A model generated the notes under the pieces. The model had not been told where the DNA came from and made no database searches. It saw only the letters and a list, made by a program, of their open reading frames with translations. Of a DNA stretch of 64,000 nt, positions 12,701 to 26,300 are shown in pieces (position 1 is the stretch's first letter; each line of letters opens with the position of its first letter). The DNA lies in the NCBI RefSeq assembly GCF_028858725.1, contig NC_084763.1, positions 5,518,001 through 5,582,000 on the forward strand, given 5' to 3'. Made by a program: the position numbers and the translations under genes. Source of the DNA: Colius striatus. Taxonomy: Eukaryota > Chordata > Aves > Coliiformes > Coliidae.

Positions 12701-15700
12701 CACAGGACAATGGCAGGTTATGAGCAACACTTCATCAGTTCATCTTCACTCAGAATTCAGCATTTTTTCTGTAATTGATCTCTCAATCCCCACTAAGAAC
12801 ATATCAACTTTCTTCATGTCAAGCTATTCTGAACTCTTCTGTTACTAAAAGTAACCCAGACTCAGACATTTCCTCAGCAGTCCATAATCATTGTTTACAA
12901 CATTTTTCCATAAAGTTGAAAGACAGAAATTTGTCATTCCCCTCATCTTAATTCTTTCCTTCCTGTCTCAGATTGGAATCCACTTTCAAACCCAGGTGAT
13001 TTCCTGAGCTACAATGCTTTTTTCCCCAGAGCCACCAAAGTAATAGGAGACAGAGATACCATTTTTTTCATCAACAGTAAAAGCATTACTAAGAAAAATC
13101 AAGTGAAGGCTGATGATATCAAATGGTATGGTAGCCAAGCTTCTGCTCAACATTTTGGTTTTGTTCTTTTTAAATACTTCCTTGGGCTAGCAAATAACAT
13201 GAGGATTTCTCAACATTTATTCACATATCTTGCCCCTGTTGAAGCATTTCAAAATATAAGGTGGCTGCTCTAAAGAAGGGCATTTAGACTTACTTTTACT
13301 TCTTGTTTTATAGTGTTTTGTCTTTCATCATCCTGACCCAATAGGAATGTAAATGTTAACGATCCACATCCTATGACAGTCAAAAATCAAAATGGACAAT
13401 TGCTCTTGTAGAGTTTACATATTTCATTTTTAGGCAGGTTATGAGGGTTTTTTATTCATAAGACAACCTGAACCATTTCTGAAACCAATTATGATAAAGT
13501 TTTTTTAGTTTAATTTCAATATCTTTAGTACGTTACCACAACATAAAATGCTGCTATTAACCTTGTTCCATGCCAGTTACTAAAGGAAAACCATTTGCTC
13601 CAGCAGGACTGTTGAGTATGCAAGTCAATGGCTGCAGAGAGACCTTTTTGCATTTAAGGTCACTGTTGAAAGAGAGACCAAAACTAAGGCCAGGTCTTTG
13701 TTTACTGCAAAAGAAGGTACTCTAATCACAGGATAACCAAAGAACACGAGGTAAACACAAAATATCCAAAGCACTTAAGTGCTTTTGAAGTTGGCAACAG
13801 CTATGACAGATGAGGGACGGGAGTATGTTACAGCACTAGAATAAACAAAGTGTTTAAAAGAGATGATTATCAGTAACACTCTGGTTTTCCTAACCAGCAT
13901 TGACCTCATCCTTGCAAAGAAACTTTATAGGTGCATCTGCTCTTAGCCCAATTGGCATTCCAGAGCTGCACAGATCATCTTCTAAACTTTCTCTTTTTAA
14001 GCACAGGATGAGACGCAATTGTAACTTCTTCAGCATATGGAAGGGATAGGCAATACAGGCTGCTACTTCCAGTTCCCCTTTTTTTATAATTGAGGACTAC
14101 TAAGACATATAAGTGAGAGGAAAAATTAAGCTACATAAAGAATACATAATTCTCCTTCAAGTCAAAACCCAAAAATGTCTGTGACGTTTTTCCGTTGAAA
14201 CAGAACTTCTGAGAGATGTGCTAGTTCCACTGACAGCGTTCTTAGGATTGCTTATCTGGTTCATAGTAGCATTTCTGCTCAACAGCAGCCTTCATCCCAC
14301 ATGCAGGACCTCTGAGCACTGTCCCATATATGGCACACTGCAGGCTTGAGGAATTTGGCTGAGTGACAGCTAAGTAGCCTCAATTTTGACTCTGCCGTGC
14401 CAAGAAAGGAGGATAGCCTAGGTAGGCTTGTTTGCAGAGCATGCACTGAAACTGAGAGAACATGAACTGTCCACACATGCATATCTGCCCAAATCACTGC
14501 GGGTACTGCATATGTGGAGCCTCAGAAAAACACAGAAGGAGAGAGAAATGTTTTGGAAATTGCTCATTTCATCCAATAATAGGATGAAACCACATATATG
14601 GATTTTCTGTTTCCATGGAACTGAACTGCTTTTTCTAGCTATCTTCATTTTCCAAACATTGCAAGTCACATGACTGTAAATTTGGTGCATGAAACAGACA
14701 AATCAATTTCAATTAACATCTGAGAAGGCTGACGTTCAGCCAACACAGATTAATATTTTTGCATTTCATTAAAACAGAGACTCTTGGCTTGTGTGATCAA
14801 TCAATTACTTCAAATTAAAACGGCTGCAATCAAAAGTCTGAAATTTCCCTGTTTATCTTCCCATGTCAGTACTCATGAGAATGATTCCTCTTTCTCTTGG
14901 GGTTTGCACTATATTGTATACAGAGAAGCACATTCATCCTTTTTAATTTACTGGGAAGTCCCAGACCTCTTGTAATGACATCTACTTGCTTTACAGGTGA
15001 TAAATGACTCTGCCTTAGACCCTTTGGGATCTGTTACTTGCTTTTCCATAACGTGGCTAGATTGATGGTGCCAGAGTCTGTTCTTCTCACTAAGTCATTG
15101 TGTGGGAAGAGTGTTAGAATCAACAGCCAGCAATATGGTATTGTGTCGGTTTCCTTCTGTCATGTACACTCACATTTTGAATACAGATAGGTTTTATTAT
15201 GAGTCAGTTACACTTTACACACATATTTACTTGTGTTACTAGTGATTACGTAAGACCAATACAAATTATGTCTTTGAGGATATATTTGTTGGGAAAAGCT
15301 AGAGCCAGGTTGTAGAGAGATCCACAAAATAAGAAGCAAGAACAGGTCTTCAACAGTTAGCTCAAGACTCTAAAAAGCATGACATTTTTATGCAATACTT
15401 GTTCCAAACTCAGGCATACACACGAGTGATTTTCAAAGCTATGAGCAAGCACCTGCTCCCATTTTCCTCCATGGAAGCTCCTGGATGAAAAAGTTTATTC
15501 AGCTACATACTTCTACTTTTGACAATCCTTGACTTAACTATTATAACAGAAATTCATCTGCACTAAACACTTTTCTAAAAGCTCTTAATTTGGAGAAGTT
15601 TTAGCTTCAGTATCTCAAAACAACAATGTGCAGAAATTTGTTTAGAGGCAGAAAAAGAAATATCCTCAATGACAGCTAAATATTCTTTCTCTCCTTAGCA

Positions 15701-17761
15701 CCAGATGCCTCCAAATTTTCTCAAACAGCCTCTTTTTAATTTTATTTGTTTCTTTATTTTAAAGAGACTGTGTGGAATAAAGAGTCTCCTTCTCTTCTGA
15801 GTCTGTTTCCTACGTGATATTTTGCTCTTACCTGAACTACACTCAAGAAAGCAATTTTTCACCATTCTGGAGTATTTAAGACAAATAGACAGAGAATTCA
15901 AGCTGAATTTTCTTGCAGGATAAATATCTTTTCAGGATGGTTTGAAGGCTTAACTTTGTTATTTAGACTCAGAGCTCATTAAGAGGAGTTGTGATTGACA
16001 CAATTCATCTTCAGCATCACCCAGTTTAGATGCAGGTCGATGCAAATGGTTTCAGCAACTTCAGCCATACAAGCATCGCTTCTTAGCTCAAATCATCTGC
16101 CTCAGCAGGTTAAATTAAGCTGGTGAAGCTTGCACTGAAGCAGGCCAGGAAGACTTGGAAACGCCCTTTTGCTCAAAAGAGGTTATAAATTCCAGTAAAG
16201 AGACAACTACAAACTAATTTTCATGAGGATCACATCTTTTGCCATCAAAATCATCTTCTGAGTGAATGTATCTATGCCTCAGTAAGATGGCAAGTGGTTT
16301 CTCTGGAATAGAGCATCACAGTACTGAGATCACACTTTCAGTGGGTGCTTTCCCATTGCTTCTGTCATATACTTTAACATTCATGCTGTTGAATGACCAC
16401 AGGGACAGATGAATCTGATTAGAAGACAGTGTAAATGGAAGCCTCTGTAGCAGGGAATGGGAATGGCAGTGACAAATCCCAGGGAAAACTGGCCCTCGAT
16501 ATTTTGAGTGAGATGCTGGCCTTGATCAATAAGAAGCAAAGCCAATTGCAATTCAGTGCATCACAGTGAGACAGCCTGTCAGACACTCAAACTGTGCTTT
16601 CCTCAAACACCTACACACAGTTACAGATCTGCTCAGTTCTCTGGGTACTCAAAACAAAGACTCTTCTATGACAGGATTCTATCCAGAGGAACTTTTTCTA
16701 TATTGATCAGCACAGACAAAGTAGAAAAGATTTATCTGATGTTTCATGATGGTCAACTAATAAGGTTGTCCTGCTCTATTCTCTTTTGGAACAAGTACTC
16801 CTTCAATATGCAATTTGTCAAAAGTATGGGGAGGATTAATTCTAGTTGAAAGATGGACTGGTGAGCTACACAGTCTTTCAAGGAGAGATTGGTTCTTAAT
16901 TCTCTTCATCACGTGTCATGTACCAAAGCGTTGCCTTTGAAGCCAACAGATGCAGATAGATATGAACCCTCAGATCTTTGATGCATTTGAAATGAAATAG
17001 GCTGAAAGACAGTGAATACATTCTTATTTTTAGAACATTTCTTCAGAAAGTTGGAAAAATATCTCAATGTCCTTTTTAGTTATTGAACTCTCCAACAGAA
17101 CCTGCTAATAGGATACTTTAGTTAAACTGGGGCAGGAACAGACTGCCAGCCAGCCTATCCTTTTGTTCAAACTTCAATTAAAGGAAAAAGGCATCACTAT
17201 TGCATTCTGTAGTTTAAGTTGTAGTAGTTACAGTGCTAGTTATGAGACAGGTGCTCGCTCTTTTGAGAGCCCCAAACATGTTGTCTTCATACTAAAGAGC
17301 TGCTTATTGAAGCCTAATAAATCACATCTCATCCTGAATAGTCTGTAGTAAATTCAGATTCAAGGTGCTTTATGTTGTCTTGGGGTCCAGGCAGACTCCA
17401 AGTGAGATACAAGCCTGTTTGATTTGCTTAGCACTTCTTCATTTATTGTCTCCTTTTTTTTTTGGTGCAGAGTAAAGCCTCAGGTAAAACTCCATGATTA
17501 TTGAGAACATCACTGTAACATGCAAGCCAATTATAAAGAAAGGACAGGCAGGTTTGTTTCCTGTAGCCTGATTTTCAGACAAGGTGCTAACCATTGGAAC
17601 CATTAGCAGTCTGACCATAATGTACATAATAAAGCACTGAACTCTTAAACATGCTACTCAAGCAGATATTCTGATTCACAGTGTGTGGAATATAAATACA
17701 AATTAACAGAATACACTGAGTTTTTGGAATGTAATTTTACCATTTCAGTCATAGCTCAGTC

Positions 17762-17843
17762 TTTTAAGCATCTCTAGCGCTATTTAAGCTTTTAAGCATT
17801 TTAAGAATTGTTTTAAGCATTATTTTAAGCATATTTAAGCATT
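17762..17843. repeat. Irregular cluster of TTTAAGCAT words
   Basis: Within 82 bases the word TTTAAGCAT occurs five times exactly, plus two near copies (TTTAAGCTT and TTTAAGAAT). Spacing is irregular, about 10 to 23 bases. This looks like a degenerate short tandem array rather than a microsatellite with a fixed period. No function is evident. Confidence 0.75.
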
Positions 17844-18002
17844 GTAGGCTGTTTTCTGTTATTTGTCAGTCAGGATTGCTGTGTGTCTGGCAGGAAAAGA
17901 AAAGAAAGAAGGAAAAGGATGAAGTCTTGGATGGGAGTCTAGAGCATAGATGAGAGAAAAAAAGGGGAGGACTCACAGGATGGTGCCATCTTATCAGGCC
18001 AG

Positions 18003-18073
18003 TATCTTCCTGAAAGAAAAAGAAGAAAGAAAAAAACCATAAACAAATAAACAAAAACTCAACCAAAAAAGGG
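18003..18073. repeat. A-rich low-complexity run
   Basis: The run is built of GAAAGAAAAAG and AAACAAATAAAC-type words. It could be the decayed tail of an old retroposon, but no element body is recognisable next to it. Confidence 0.6.
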
Positions 18074-20178
18074 GACATTTTTCCTTCTGTCTTTTGAAGT
18101 AGTGTCATTATTCAGTTGTGCTAGATGAAACAAAAGAGACGGGCTCATTCTCAAGCCAAGGTCTCACTGGGGAGTCTGGAGACTCCCATGAGACCAAGAA
18201 GTAAAATTAAAGATGTATTCACAGAACATTAACTATTCTTTTTATGGAATAGGGGAGCAGATATAAGGCAAAGTTTAACAAACCATTAGAAGTCAAAGAC
18301 AGGGTGTGATAAAGGAAAATGTCCAAAAACTCTACAAATAATAGGTGCTAACACCTCCACTTATACCACTGATGCATGAAAGTTGCAACTGGTTGAAAGG
18401 AAGACATTGGCTTGCAAAGTGGGCAGCCCATATTGACAGTCACATCACCCTTCGTCTGAACAAGTTGTCTGTACTGCAATGGCTGCTGCTTAGTAGCTGC
18501 TCTAAGTTTAAATACTCAGTTAAGTCTGAAATTAGCTCTCAGGAGATAAAGAAACATCAGACACAACAGAAGCAAGCTCTGCAAGAGCAGTTTCTTGCAT
18601 GGTTTGTGCCATACTGACATGCCTTTTAAATCACAATTGAAGTCAAGAAGGAGACCATAGAAACAAGTTTCAGTGCAGTTCTGGCAGTTTTGCATATGTA
18701 TTAAATCTCAGACTGTTCTTGCTAACGCAGTTAAGTTGAAATACAGCTTGGAGAGAGCTATGTGAGGCGCATTTATTTCAGTGTTGCTAGGTGGCATGAT
18801 CAGATATCCAAGAGGCAGAACAGCTTGCCTAACTGCCATCCATCTACTTCTGCCTGCAAAACACGTGTGCTTTTCTGAAGGGGATGAGACTGAATGGGAC
18901 TGCCCACAGTTGGCAGACACAAGCAGGACAACACAGAAAAGCTTAGATAGCTGCGTGTTGCTCTGCTGCTAGTCTGGGCATATTTTCCTGAAATTGCATT
19001 CTGATTCATTTTTACCAACATCCAAGAAGGCCATTAGTCCTCACAGGGAGGTAAAAAGCCCCATTGAAAAGCTGTTTAAGGTGAAGGCCAGAACAGTGTA
19101 TTGCTGGAAGAACAGGAGTAGCTTTACAGAAGTCAGTAACATCATAAGAAGCCAAAACAGACCCTATACTGTTATCAGTATAGAAATAAGCCCACATTAA
19201 AGTTAAATAAAATGATTTTAACCTATTCAGAAAGCAACTTACAGAATAAACACATTTCTGATGAGTGGCAATGGAAAATGACAGATCTTTTTTCTTGAGT
19301 TGTCAGCTAGAAACCCAACTCCAGAGCACTCATGTTATGCAGCTCCTGACTTACAATGATGAGGTAGACACAAAGTGGAAATCAAACACATCATAAGCAA
19401 TGGCAATATCATCTCAGATATTCTAGAAAGAACATAGATAGGCAAATCCAGCAAAATTTCCCACACCAACACCTTTTTAGAACCTGCTGACAGCCATCAC
19501 TGCTGACAGTGAAGCCAAGCAAAAAAAAATGGACTTCAGAACCCAGATCAAATCTGTATTTTGTAAAGAACTGTGAAAATAAATAGCACCTGACTTCTCA
19601 ATGAAATAAATGCAAAAGTTCTTATTATCTTTGATTGCACTTCCACGCTTGTCTATTAACACCACCTGCAAAGAGTCACAAGATTCGAGCCACAGTTCAT
19701 TTTCTCTTCACAGCTTTCCTAAAGGCATGTAACAAGCCTGGGCAGGCAGAGGACAGTTCATTCCACAAGCCTATGTTCCAGTACCTTTTGTATATATACA
19801 AGCTGATCCTTCAAGCGAGTTTCCTGATGTCCTCATGTAGGCACGTAGGATGCATCTTCATCTTTCCATCTTAAGAATTCATTACATAGCCTAAGAGACC
19901 ACATGCTTTTTTCCCCCACTCATTAATGAAAAGGATCTTAAGATATGCTACTTCATTTTACACTAAACTGACATACATTATCTTATTAACTTTGAACAAT
20001 GTAAACAATGGATTGTAAGTATTTTTACACTCAAATGATTGTCACTATGTGCTATTGAACTGAAGGGCTTTTGAATGTACTCTATGACTCTTTCCTATAA
20101 TAAACCTTGAAGGGTAACACACCATTTGCAAGATGAGTTGTCTTCTGTGTCAAGGGTTGGTTTGAGAAAGAAAAATCA

Positions 20179-20308
20179 CACAGAGTCACAGAATCTCGAG
20201 GGCTGGAAGGGACCCCAAAAGATCATCCCGTTCAAAACCCTGCCAGAGCAGGATCACCTAGAGTAGGTCACACAGGAACTCATCCAGCTGGGTTTGGAAC
20301 GTCGCCAG
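20179..20308 (-). mobile_element. CR1 3'-end fragment
   Basis: The plus strand shows the reverse complement of a CR1 tail: ACAGAATCTCGAGGGCTGG, AAGGGACCCCAAAAGATCAT, CCTGCCAGAGCAGGATCACC, CACACAGGAACTCATCCAG and GGTTTGGAACGTCGCCAGAG. It is therefore a 3'-terminal fragment of about 130 bases in minus orientation. The body is absent, as usual for 5'-truncated CR1 insertions. Confidence 0.92.
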
Positions 20309-23300
20309 AGAAAATGAATTTATTGATTACTCTTCTGATAGTCATCTTTTAAAACAAGCTGAACCCTATCAATGCTCTGACTGTTCCATCACACAGATCT
20401 CTGTTGGTATCATTACTGTGAGAAAAAGGTACGTAGTGTTGATAGAAAGACTGAGGAGGAAACTGTGTTTCAGGTCAGGGAAACGGTGACATAAGGTCAC
20501 AAAAGAGATTCCTCTAGATATAAGAAGTTGTGAAGTAGATTCAAGACTTCCCGACCAAAATTCCATATTTTGTCATGCTCACATATGCCATAGAGTTGCT
20601 GTGTGTCACTCAGAGAAACAAAAGTGAGATCCCATGTGTCTGTTATCTGTCTGATATGCAATTGATGAAGGTTACTGCAATGTCTTTTACAGAAACTGAA
20701 GCCAGGCTCAAGCCAGAACTAGCTAAACAAGGATTTTGATGGTTATTTAATTCAAGAAACGTTAGGCATGGAGAAAAGAAAGACATCTAATTCTTGTGAT
20801 GTTTTATACCTAATAACTGAGACGAAGGAAGCAAAATCCCACACAAACACATCCAATTTAAAACAAAAGTGGTTCTTTTCAGTATCAATGAAAAAGCACA
20901 TGGTTACCAATGCTTCTCCGTTCCTCAGAAAAAGGTAAAGTTACATGAGGCATTTCAGGCAATAGCAACAGGAGGGGTAACTCCTAATATAAGAATTCCA
21001 GCTTCATTAAAGAACTGGTGTGCTCAGTGGCTTAATTTCTGAAAGACTGGAGCACTAAGCAGTGACTTGCATTCTCTCATGGCATTACAACTCTTTAGCC
21101 CAATGAGACAAACATTCTCTTAGATCTAAACTAATTTACAGGTAGCTAATGCACACATTGCTTATTTCTGTGAATACTTATCCCTCTGTGTTCATTTATC
21201 TCCCTGCCTAAATTTTGTAGACCAGTTCTGATCAAAACTGATAGGACAGTGCAAACCTCAATGTCCATTGCCTCACCAGGACGAGCATCAAAGGGGGAAA
21301 AAAATCATTAGAGTCGTCATTGTGAGAGGGAAAGTGGCATAGGTTTCCTTCTTATTACACAGCTGAAATTTTAACTCAGATACCTAGCCTGTACCTATGC
21401 ACAGAGAACACATTCACAAGAAATTAGGTTTCCTTCATGCACCTGCTCACAAAACTGTTTGTCTGATTAGCTGACTGAATACAGACCGCTATATATATTG
21501 TCAATACTGTTACAGCATAAGTTCCAGTAAGAGGGCTATTTTGTTGACCATTTCCAGGTAAATTATAGAAGGACCTGGAGTTAAACAATCAACAGAGACT
21601 CAAGAGAGCATGGTCTTACCTCCTGAGTCTCTAGCAGTGAATAAATACACTTTCCAGACCCACAAGAAGGGCTCAGTGGGAAATCATGCAAACTGATGTG
21701 AACGCACATGGCAGTAAACAGATCCACATAAATAGATAAAGTGACTTATAACTAGGCTTGAATTGTTCACAGTGCCCTTGCCACCCATAGGTTAGCTGTC
21801 AAGCAGTTCTATTAAGTATGGCAGTATTCTCATTGGACTGTTACAAAGATATTAAAGAAATCTGCTTGGGGCCATAAGACAATCTGAACTGGATAGGCAA
21901 TAATACTCTGTGGTGCTTTTACTAGGCTCAACAACTCAGCATCTTCAAACAAATAACACAAAAAATGAATATTTCTGTTCCCAACAAGGGTAAATTTGAA
22001 GGAGTAGCACAGACTTTCTTACTGAATATCAGTACTTGCTGCAGCATGTCACTACTGTGCTTCAGAGCTATACAGAGCAGGTCTGTCCTACCAGTGAAAC
22101 AGCTTTGTTCTTAGCTCACAAAATACTGTTAATAATGAATGTTTATTACTGCAGCAGCAGCAAATGGCTTCCTGGAGGTTTTTTCTTACCCTTTAATAGG
22201 AGAGATTTTAGTCTCTTTTTGTTCAAATTCACACCAAAATAAAACAGGAGTATTAAACATATTCAACAATGTTCATTCGTGTGCAGCTTTATAAAAGCAT
22301 TCTACAGAATCTCACACAGGGAAGTTGCCTCTTTTGACTAAGAAAAGGCTCTGCAGCATGTTCTGGGTTTCCCTTTAGGTAATGTCACTTGTCAACCTAG
22401 TTTACACACAGTAAGACCAATAAAAGAAGGCTGGCCCTGGTAACCTGGCAGGGCAAAGGTTCCTCCTCTCCCCTGCTTCTCTTTTCAGTGCGATGAAGGA
22501 TGTTTCAATTTGTGAACTCTTACTTTCCTAGGATCAGGAGGGAGCAGTTTATAACACCTACAGCACAAAAATTCCTTAGTTGCATTCTTCTGCCAAGCTC
22601 CATTTGGACCAGCTCTTTCATAGGATAGTCTGCTCTACAAAAGCTCAGGACATCAGAACTTTATTGCTGCAGGGACCAAAAATGACAAAAGCATCTCTTA
22701 GACATCTCTGTTTTTCTGGTCAAGAAGCCTGCTTGCTGTAGCTGCTTCTTCCACTCTGCTAGGGACAACAATCTTGGAAACACATAACATCCTCTTTCCA
22801 CTATCAAATTGGTTAGACGGGACAGGAGACCAGTTAAAACAGCAGGGAAGGACAGACTACCACAGTCTAATGATAACGCCTGTCTCTTCCCCATTACAGA
22901 GCAATTGCTCTGTGCAGTACAGTACAAAACATCTGCACTACCATTAAATCAACTACAGTCTATGGCTTTTGGCTTGAACTTTTTTCCTACTTTGGTAAAT
23001 CTATTCAAACAGGGACTCCCTACACTTCAAAATATGGCAAGTCCTCTGCTTTTTAGGATTTGTCTCTGAGTTTGATCTCTTGTCAGTAGGCAGCACTCAC
23101 ACTTAAAATTTCCAATGAGGTGTTTAGGACTCAAATGATAACAGTTATTTGTATTTTAACAGTAGTGATTAAGTTCATTCAACACAAAATTGACCATAAT
23201 GGGGATACACTGGAGCCTCATTGTCACCAAGCACTACTGATGTTGCATGTATGTCCCCTTTTCCACATATATTGAGATCATTGCCTGTGAATCAAGCAAT

Positions 23301-26300
23301 TTTTCTTCTGGGACAAAAAAGGTCTCTATTAATGAGCCTGAAAACTCATATATAGCTCCAGGAAGATATATACAGAAGAATTGTCCATCCTCTCAACTTC
23401 ACTGTGGGAAAGAATTGGGCTTGACAGCCAGCACTGCTGCCATGTCAGAACTCAGTTTAGTTCCACCTTTGCTTGCCAAAAGCTTATCTCTGTCTGACAC
23501 CGGACTTGAACCAGATTTAAAACCAGTCCTGACATATAAAAGTATTTTAGACCAGTGCTTTGCATCAAGATCATTTCCCATTACTATGCTGTCACTTTAA
23601 AAACTTCATCAAATCAGGTTCACTGAATGTACTGAAAGAACAAATCATTCATGAAATCAATGTGGTTCTACCATGCCACACAACACTGCAGCATAATAGA
23701 CAGGAAACTTGGCTTCATATTGATGTCCTAATTATGAATTCTTTAAAAGGATCAAGAAATGTTTAATACACAATTTAATGATTGATCAATTCTTAGACTT
23801 TTAAAGTCCAGAAAGTCTATAATTTTGTTATAGGGTTCTTTTTCTGTACCCACAACTGACACAATGTATAGTGCTCAGGTTTGTAACATCTGTTATTTGA
23901 GTATTCCTCACAGGTAAAGCATTTAGAAATGAAACATCAATAGAGTATTAAAACTGAGAACCTGTTTTACTCAACACAGGCTCCTTCATCATATCTTTAT
24001 TATACTGGTACCAAAATTCTACCATTTCGTGCCTCATATTGCCACTTCATTCTCTCTCTCCTTAGGGAAGAGTGTTTGTCAGTGCAGTATTTTGGTTTTC
24101 AGTTAGAATTGATTCACTTTCTCTCCTACAAATCTTAAGGACTTTTAAGAGAGAGATTTGTATTGTTTCCTGCTCAGACTATTCCTTATCATTTTTCTGT
24201 CTGTGGAAGTCCATAACAAAGTAAAAGCCCTGTCCTTATAACACCATCATCTCTTCACCTACAATGCTACTCTTAAACACGAGATGAATTCTGACAGGAC
24301 ATGAATCCAGAGATTCAGACACAGCTCCCACTGGGAAACTAATGCTCAAGTTCAGCCTAAAACAGTTGGCAACTCTGAATTTTTTATGATAGCCTTAATA
24401 AGTTTACCCCAATTAACTTCCCCATCACAGAAAGAAGGTAATACTGACACTTTGGTCAAACTTCACCAGCTGAAATGGCTATTGGGAAGCATTTGTACTA
24501 TTGTACAACAGTCTCATTAAAAAAAAACACAACAAAAAACCCCTTCAAACACCCCAAATCCAGCAATACAAAGCCCATGTTATATGAAGAGTGAACTGGT
24601 TAATGGAGAAACATTAAAAAGAAGAAATCAGTGGGGAGCCAGCCTTCAGTGGAGATATTCTCCAACAGGGTTTTGTGAGGATCAGACTGTCTTTACTGCA
24701 GATCTAAAAGGCACATCTGCTAAAACTGTGGAGATGATGAAGACTAACAAAGCTCTATAAAGTTGTAGGCTGTATTGTGAAGAGATTCAGACAAGCAACT
24801 GAGCAGAGCTCTTAGCACGGTTGGGGCAAAGAGGGCTCATGTGACCATTAAGGGTCATTCTGGGGTCCAAGCAACTATTCTACCCTTGTGTACAATATCA
24901 GTTAGATCATTAGCACCAAAGTGCTGTGTTCTTTTCCCATTTTAAAGACATAAAAGTTAATAAAATCATAGCATAATCCCAGAAATTCATTCATAAATTG
25001 AGGGAAACACCTTGCAGTGAAAGACCTAGAGTATACATTTTGTCCACCACACTGTGGCTGGCTCTGACACAAATTAATGACTACAAAATGAAGCCTAAGG
25101 TCTGAATTTGTATCTGTGAAGAGTGTTAATACTTGGAATAAATTAAAGAAGGAGCCTATTTGACAAAAACTATATGCTGTTTGAACGATGCACTACTGCT
25201 GTCTCTTCAGCTCAGTCCAATTGGTGATGATTTATGAACTCATAAACTCAAGATAATCTAATGGTCCTGTCTCACCTTGAATTCTGCACATTCTCCACAT
25301 CAAGAAGAATGGTTTCAAAGATTAAATGGATGAGATTGCCATAGCCCTTATCTACTTGAACAGGGATATATAGCCCCATCCCTAACCTCTCATAGCTGCA
25401 GCAAGTTTTATTCTGGTAGGGGTACAAGCTGCCTCTCTCTATGAGCAAGAGAACAGAGAAGGAGATAAATGTTCCAGCTTTCTTCCTCTCTTGTGTGAGA
25501 CTGGATGAGGACAATCATAGGAAGCTGTAAGCTTCTCTTCATTAATGGACATTTGGACTCAAGGCAGGAAAAATGGGCTTCAAAAAGGCAGCCATGCAAA
25601 AAGCAGCAGCAGCAGCCTGTGCTTTTTCCCTTCTGAGGATTGTGCCTTAAAAACTGAGTTCTATACAGTTACACAGTGTGCTCCTGCACTGCTAGAGCTC
25701 CATGCTCACAACTCAGAGATGCATTACTGAAACCTAAGTACTCAGCCTGGGTATCCAGATTTCAACAGTGGTCTGCAAAGCTTCCAACAGCCACATTTCT
25801 TAAATTCTTGAAACTGAGTTGAAGATAAGCCATGGATCCTATTAGAGCCTCTATGGATTGGCATGAGAATTCTTACCATTTAGAACACATTAATGACTGC
25901 AAACATCACATTAGATTAAATGTTTTCCTGGAAGTTATAATTACAGAAAACAAACAAATAGGCATTCCCTGTTGTCAAATAAACAAGCTAGTCTATCAAA
26001 GACATCTTTTTATACTAATACAAGGACTAAGCAAGCACTTAGCCCAGTCCTTGCCTATTAACCCACAGCTTCATTTGCAAAAAGGTGTCAGGTTTTCCTC
26101 TTTAGGCTGTTTTGACAAGTCAGAGGCACTGAAAGTTCAGTAGGTGTGTAATTGCCCACTTGCCCTTTTCAGCAAGGTGTTTAGAACATTAATTTTTACT
26201 TAACACGAGTATAATCGTTTTCCTTATAAAAGCAATTTTAAACCTCAACCATATATTAAATGAAAAAGTAACTTCTGGGCTAGTTTGAGGTTCCCTTTTC

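Larger units (their letters stand above)
9744..20178. other. Long AT-rich gene-free stretch
   Basis: No coding exon or RNA gene was found. Distinct contents are the TTTAAGCAT cluster at 17.76-17.84 kb and the A-rich low-complexity run at 18.0 kb, listed separately. The longest ORFs, around 110 codons (for example minus strand 11,835-12,176), show no domain and have ordinary AT-rich composition. Unannotated ancient repeats or conserved noncoding elements cannot be excluded. Confidence 0.65.

Noticed and set aside
25602..25616. (CAG)n run as a trinucleotide expansion locus
   Set aside because: Only about five units, not in a recognisable exon; ordinary simple sequence.
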